32,263 nucleotides of DNA from CAYXVB01 sp964467785 (GTDB lineage Bacteria; Bdellovibrionota; UBA1018), in NCBI GenBank assembly GCA_964467785.1, contig CAYXVB010000019.1, forward strand, positions 1 to 32,263. Direction: 5' to 3'. A model generated the notes under the pieces. That model was not told where the DNA came from. It made no database searches and worked only from the letters and a program-made list of their open reading frames with translations. Positions 29,764-32,263 of the stretch are shown here, in pieces (position 1 is the stretch's first letter; each line of letters begins with the position of its first letter). Made by a program: the position numbers and the translations under genes.

Positions 29764-31363
29764 AATCCATGATCTTGCGATCTTTGCTTTCCTTGATCAA
29801 CAATCCGCCGACGACTAGCGACATGATGGCCACGCCGATCGGGTACCAGAGGCCGGCGTACATGTCGCCGGTGGTCACCACGACTGAGGCGGCGATCAGA
29901 GGCAGGAATCCGCCAAACCAGCCGTTGCCCAGGTGATATGGGAGCGACATCGAGGTGTAGCGGATCCGGGCCGGGAAGAGCTCGACCAGAAACGCCGCGA
30001 TCGGACCATAGACCATCGCGACGTAAGACACGAGCACCGCCAAGATGAGCACGACCATGGGTTCGTTGACACGGGCCGGGTCCGCTTTTTCGGGGTAACC
30101 GGCTTCATTCAAAGCGGCGGAATAGGCTTCGGCATTGAAGCCGGTGACGCTCGTTTCGCCCACCTTGAGCGAGGCATCCGCCAGGTTGCCAGCGGCGTTC
30201 GAGTACGGCGCGCCTCGCTTGGTGAGGAACTCGCGGGCATCATGGCACGACTTGCCGCAGTCGCCCCCCAAGAGGACGATCGGCGCACGGGCCACCGCTT
30301 CCTCGAGCGCCGGATTCGCATAGTGCGTGAGACCCTTGAATAGCGGGATCGTGGTGAGCACCGAAAGCAGCAGGCCGGTCATCATGATCTTCTTGCGACC
30401 GATCTTATCCGATAGGCTGCCGAAGAAGATGAACAACGGGGTCCCGATCAGCAGTGAGACGGCGATCAGGATGTAGGCCTGTTGATATTCGACCTTCAGC
30501 GCGTTTTGGAGGAAAAACAGTGCGTAGAACTGGCCGGTGTACCAAACCACGCCCTGGCCCGCCGTGGCGCCGAAGAGCGCGAGTAGCACGACCTTGAGGT
30601 TCTCCGCCTTGCCGAAGGATTCCTTCAGCGGGGATTTGGAGGTTTTGCCTTGGGCCTTCAGTTCCGCGAATACTGGAGACTCCTTGAGCATGAGACGGAT
30701 GTAGACGGAGACGCCTAGCAGGATCACGGAGACCAGGAAGGGGATGCGCCAGCCCCAGACTTTGAAGTCGGCTTCTCCGACGGCCATGCGCGAGGCCAAG
30801 ATGACCGCGAGCGAGAGGAAAAAGCCCAGCGTCGCCGTGGTCTGGATCCAACTTGTCGAGTAGCCGCGCTTGTCGTCCGGCGAGTGCTCGGCCACGTAGG
30901 TGGCCGCGCCGCCGTATTCGCCGCCGAGGGCGAGACCCTGCGCCAGGCGCAGCGTCACGAGGAGGATCGGGGCCCACATACCGATCTGCTCATAGGTGGG
31001 CAGCACGCCGACCAGCGCCGTGGAACCCCCCATCACCAGGATAGTCACCAGGAAGGTGTGTTTGCGGCCGATGAGGTCGCCGAGCCGGCCAAAAACCAGC
31101 GCGCCAAAGGGGCGGACCGCGAAGCCGGCGCCGAAGGTGGCCAGCGAGGCCAGGAATGCGGCCGTGTCGTTGCCTTTGGGAAAAAATAGCGAGCCAAAGA
31201 AGACCGCGAGAGTCCCGTAGAGATAGAAGTCGTACCATTCGAACACGGTTCCCGCCGAGGAGGCGAAAATCACGATCGATCTCTCCTTTGCGTTCGAGCG
31301 CCTCAGGGCCGGTGAGTTTTGGGCCTGGGAGCCTTTGGACGGAGCGAGAGTTTCGGTAGCCAT
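29762..31363 (-). CDS. MFS transporter, metabolite:H+ symporter (MHS/ProP-like)
   Basis: This 533-residue inner-membrane protein has about 12 helices of the major facilitator superfamily. GTVFEWYDFYLYG near 38-50, VRPFGALVFGRLGDLIGRKHTF (83-104) and RLAQGLALGGEYGGAATYVAEH (139-160) are signatures of the metabolite:H+ symporter group, which takes up carboxylates, betaine or proline. It is longer than usual because of a hydrophilic insert (about 345-435) that contains C369-GKS-C373; similar inserts exist in some relatives. The substrate is not determined. The start has GGAAGGA upstream. It lies 100 bases downstream of acs on the same strand, which hints at organic-acid uptake. A strong terminator closes the unit. 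Confidence 0.92.
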   Translation of the reverse strand: MATETLAPSKGSQAQNSPALRRSNAKERSIVIFASSAGTVFEWYDFYLYGTLAVFFGSLFFPKGNDTAAFLASLATFGAGFAVRPFGALVFGRLGDLIGRKHTFLVTILVMGGSTALVGVLPTYEQIGMWAPILLVTLRLAQGLALGGEYGGAATYVAEHSPDDKRGYSTSWIQTTATLGFFLSLAVILASRMAVGEADFKVWGWRIPFLVSVILLGVSVYIRLMLKESPVFAELKAQGKTSKSPLKESFGKAENLKVVLLALFGATAGQGVVWYTGQFYALFFLQNALKVEYQQAYILIAVSLLIGTPLFIFFGSLSDKIGRKKIMMTGLLLSVLTTIPLFKGLTHYANPALEEAVARAPIVLLGGDCGKSCHDAREFLTKRGAPYSNAAGNLADASLKVGETSVTGFNAEAYSAALNEAGYPEKADPARVNEPMVVLILAVLVSYVAMVYGPIAAFLVELFPARIRYTSMSLPYHLGNGWFGGFLPLIAASVVVTTGDMYAGLWYPIGVAIMSLVVGGLLIKESKDRKIMD

Positions 31364-31463
31364 AGGTTTGCGGTCCTTCCTCGGTTTGGGCCGTGATGCG
31401 TCCGTCCTGTTTCGGGCGGGTTCATTCCATTGATATTAGTTTAGGAATTATTAACTTCCTCAG

Positions 31464-32263
31464 TCAAGCGGCGTTTCGTGAAATGAATGAATCCTCTTCC
31501 GGTTTTTTTGCGGCCGCAAAAGTAGGAACGGGTGCACGATTCTCGATCTGCGTAATGATTGCCGGGTTTTCCAGCGTCGAGGTGTCCTGGGTCACGGGCT
31601 CGCCACGTGCGATCGCGCGCAGCAGTCGTCGCATGATCTTTCCCGATCTCGTCTTCGGCAGCAGCTCCGCGAAGCGGATCTCCTCCGGCCGAGCGATAGG
31701 GCTGATCTCGCGGGTGACCCATTTGCCGAGCTCCACCGCCAACGCCGCGAGCGCGATCGGATCTTCGGGAATGCTCTGTTTGAGCACGACGTAAGCCACC
31801 ACGGCTTCGCCCTTGATCTCATGGGGACGGCCGACCACAGCGGCCTCGGCGACCATCCGATGGCCGACGAGCGCGGATTCGATCTCCGCGGTCCCCAAGC
31901 GGTGTCCGGAAACGTTGAGCACGTCGTCGATCCGGCCCAGGATCCAGAAATGGCCGTCGTTGTCGAGGCGCGCGGAGTCTCCCGCAAGGTAGAAGTGCCC
32001 GCCGAGCTCGGCTGGAAAATAGCTGTTCCTGAAGCGTTCGGGGTCTCTCCACAATGTGCGCGCGAGCGACGGAAACGGGCGTTTGATCACGAGGATCCCC
32101 GTCTGCCCGCGAGGGAGCTCCACGCCCCGCTCGTCCACGATCGCGGCCATTATCCCCGGAATCGGTCGCGTGCAGGATCCCGGTTTGAGATGCTCCACCC
32201 CGGGCAGCGGCGCGATCATGTGCGAACCCGTCTCCGTCTGCCACCACGTGTCGACGATCGGGC
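31464..32263 (-). CDS. acs: Acetyl-CoA synthetase, C-terminal part (5' end outside window)
   Basis: The last 265 residues are present. Acs activates acetate to acetyl-CoA through acetyl-AMP. The fragment begins at PIVDTWWQTETGSHMIAPLPG, the adenylate-forming core motif. GDSARLDNDGHFWILGRIDDVLNVSGHRLGT, the hinge to the mobile C-terminal domain, follows. PKTRSGKIMRR carries the catalytic lysine that is often regulated by acetylation. A tail of about 35 residues (from VTQDTSTLENP to ISRNAA) extends past the usual end. The MFS transporter gene follows on the same strand. A propionyl-CoA synthetase is less likely given the TETGSH motif. Confidence 0.94.
   Translation of the reverse strand, partial: PIVDTWWQTETGSHMIAPLPGVEHLKPGSCTRPIPGIMAAIVDERGVELPRGQTGILVIKRPFPSLARTLWRDPERFRNSYFPAELGGHFYLAGDSARLDNDGHFWILGRIDDVLNVSGHRLGTAEIESALVGHRMVAEAAVVGRPHEIKGEAVVAYVVLKQSIPEDPIALAALAVELGKWVTREISPIARPEEIRFAELLPKTRSGKIMRRLLRAIARGEPVTQDTSTLENPAIITQIENRAPVPTFAAAKKPEEDSFISRNAA

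Noticed and set aside
1..32263. Anti-phage defence island, prophage or insertion sequence
   Set aside because: No transposase, integrase, nuclease-helicase pair, terminal inverted repeats or att-like duplications are visible; most genes are core metabolism or envelope functions.

Overview
The window is high-GC, densely coded DNA from a Gram-negative bacterium. It encodes an outer-membrane lipoprotein maturation enzyme (Lnt), several Sec signal peptides and lipoboxes, and c-di-GMP proteins. A deaminase that fits the Bd3614-like group, named after a Bdellovibrio protein, together with many orphan secreted proteins, points tentatively to the Bdellovibrionota/Oligoflexia. That placement is an inference and no rRNA is present to test it. 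I see no tRNA, rRNA, CRISPR array, insertion sequence or prophage gene. Two 100-N runs (10296-10395 and 19989-20088) are assembly gaps of unknown true size, and both fall in low-complexity secreted-protein genes.

Layout. 1-3789: the 3' end of a truncated gene, a lipoprotein, lnt and a secreted subtilase. 4088-6569: a secreted HELVH zinc-protease-like protein, a GlsB/YeaQ-type membrane protein and a tandem universal stress protein, tightly packed on the plus strand. 6626-7611: a methyltransferase and a DUF493-type protein. 7850-8818: an exported CHRD-like protein with an EF-hand loop. 8887-10181: a short-chain dehydrogenase translationally coupled to a Mut7-C protein. 10396-10793: a Gly-rich secreted protein cut by gap 1.

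10838-16552 (minus strand) is the most coherent block: thrA (fused aspartokinase-homoserine dehydrogenase), thrB and thrC, followed by the Bd3614-like deaminase. Every junction is a 4-base stop/start overlap (ATGA, ATGA, TTGA), so the deaminase appears to be the fourth cistron of the threonine operon. 16685-19380 holds a DUF2007-type protein and ygiQ, which converge on a 22-bp perfect palindrome.

19664-22009: a secreted GQKA/GQAA repeat protein cut by gap 2, a small secreted protein coupled to an active-type GGDEF diguanylate cyclase, and an orphan secreted protein. 22172-28262: a mixed-type phosphofructokinase, a lytic transglycosylase overlapped by a membrane PilZ protein, a convergent PQQ sugar dehydrogenase, an orphan exported protein and a response regulator with a PilZ-like output domain. 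With the GGDEF enzyme, this puts one likely c-di-GMP producer and two likely receptors within about 8 kb. 28427-32263: a VWA lipoprotein, a strong intrinsic terminator serving the minus strand, an MHS-type MFS transporter and the 3' part of acetyl-CoA synthetase.

Nothing here is an obviously complete new defence or mobile system. The best leads are the threonine-operon deaminase, the GQKA repeat protein and the cyclase-coupled secreted protein.
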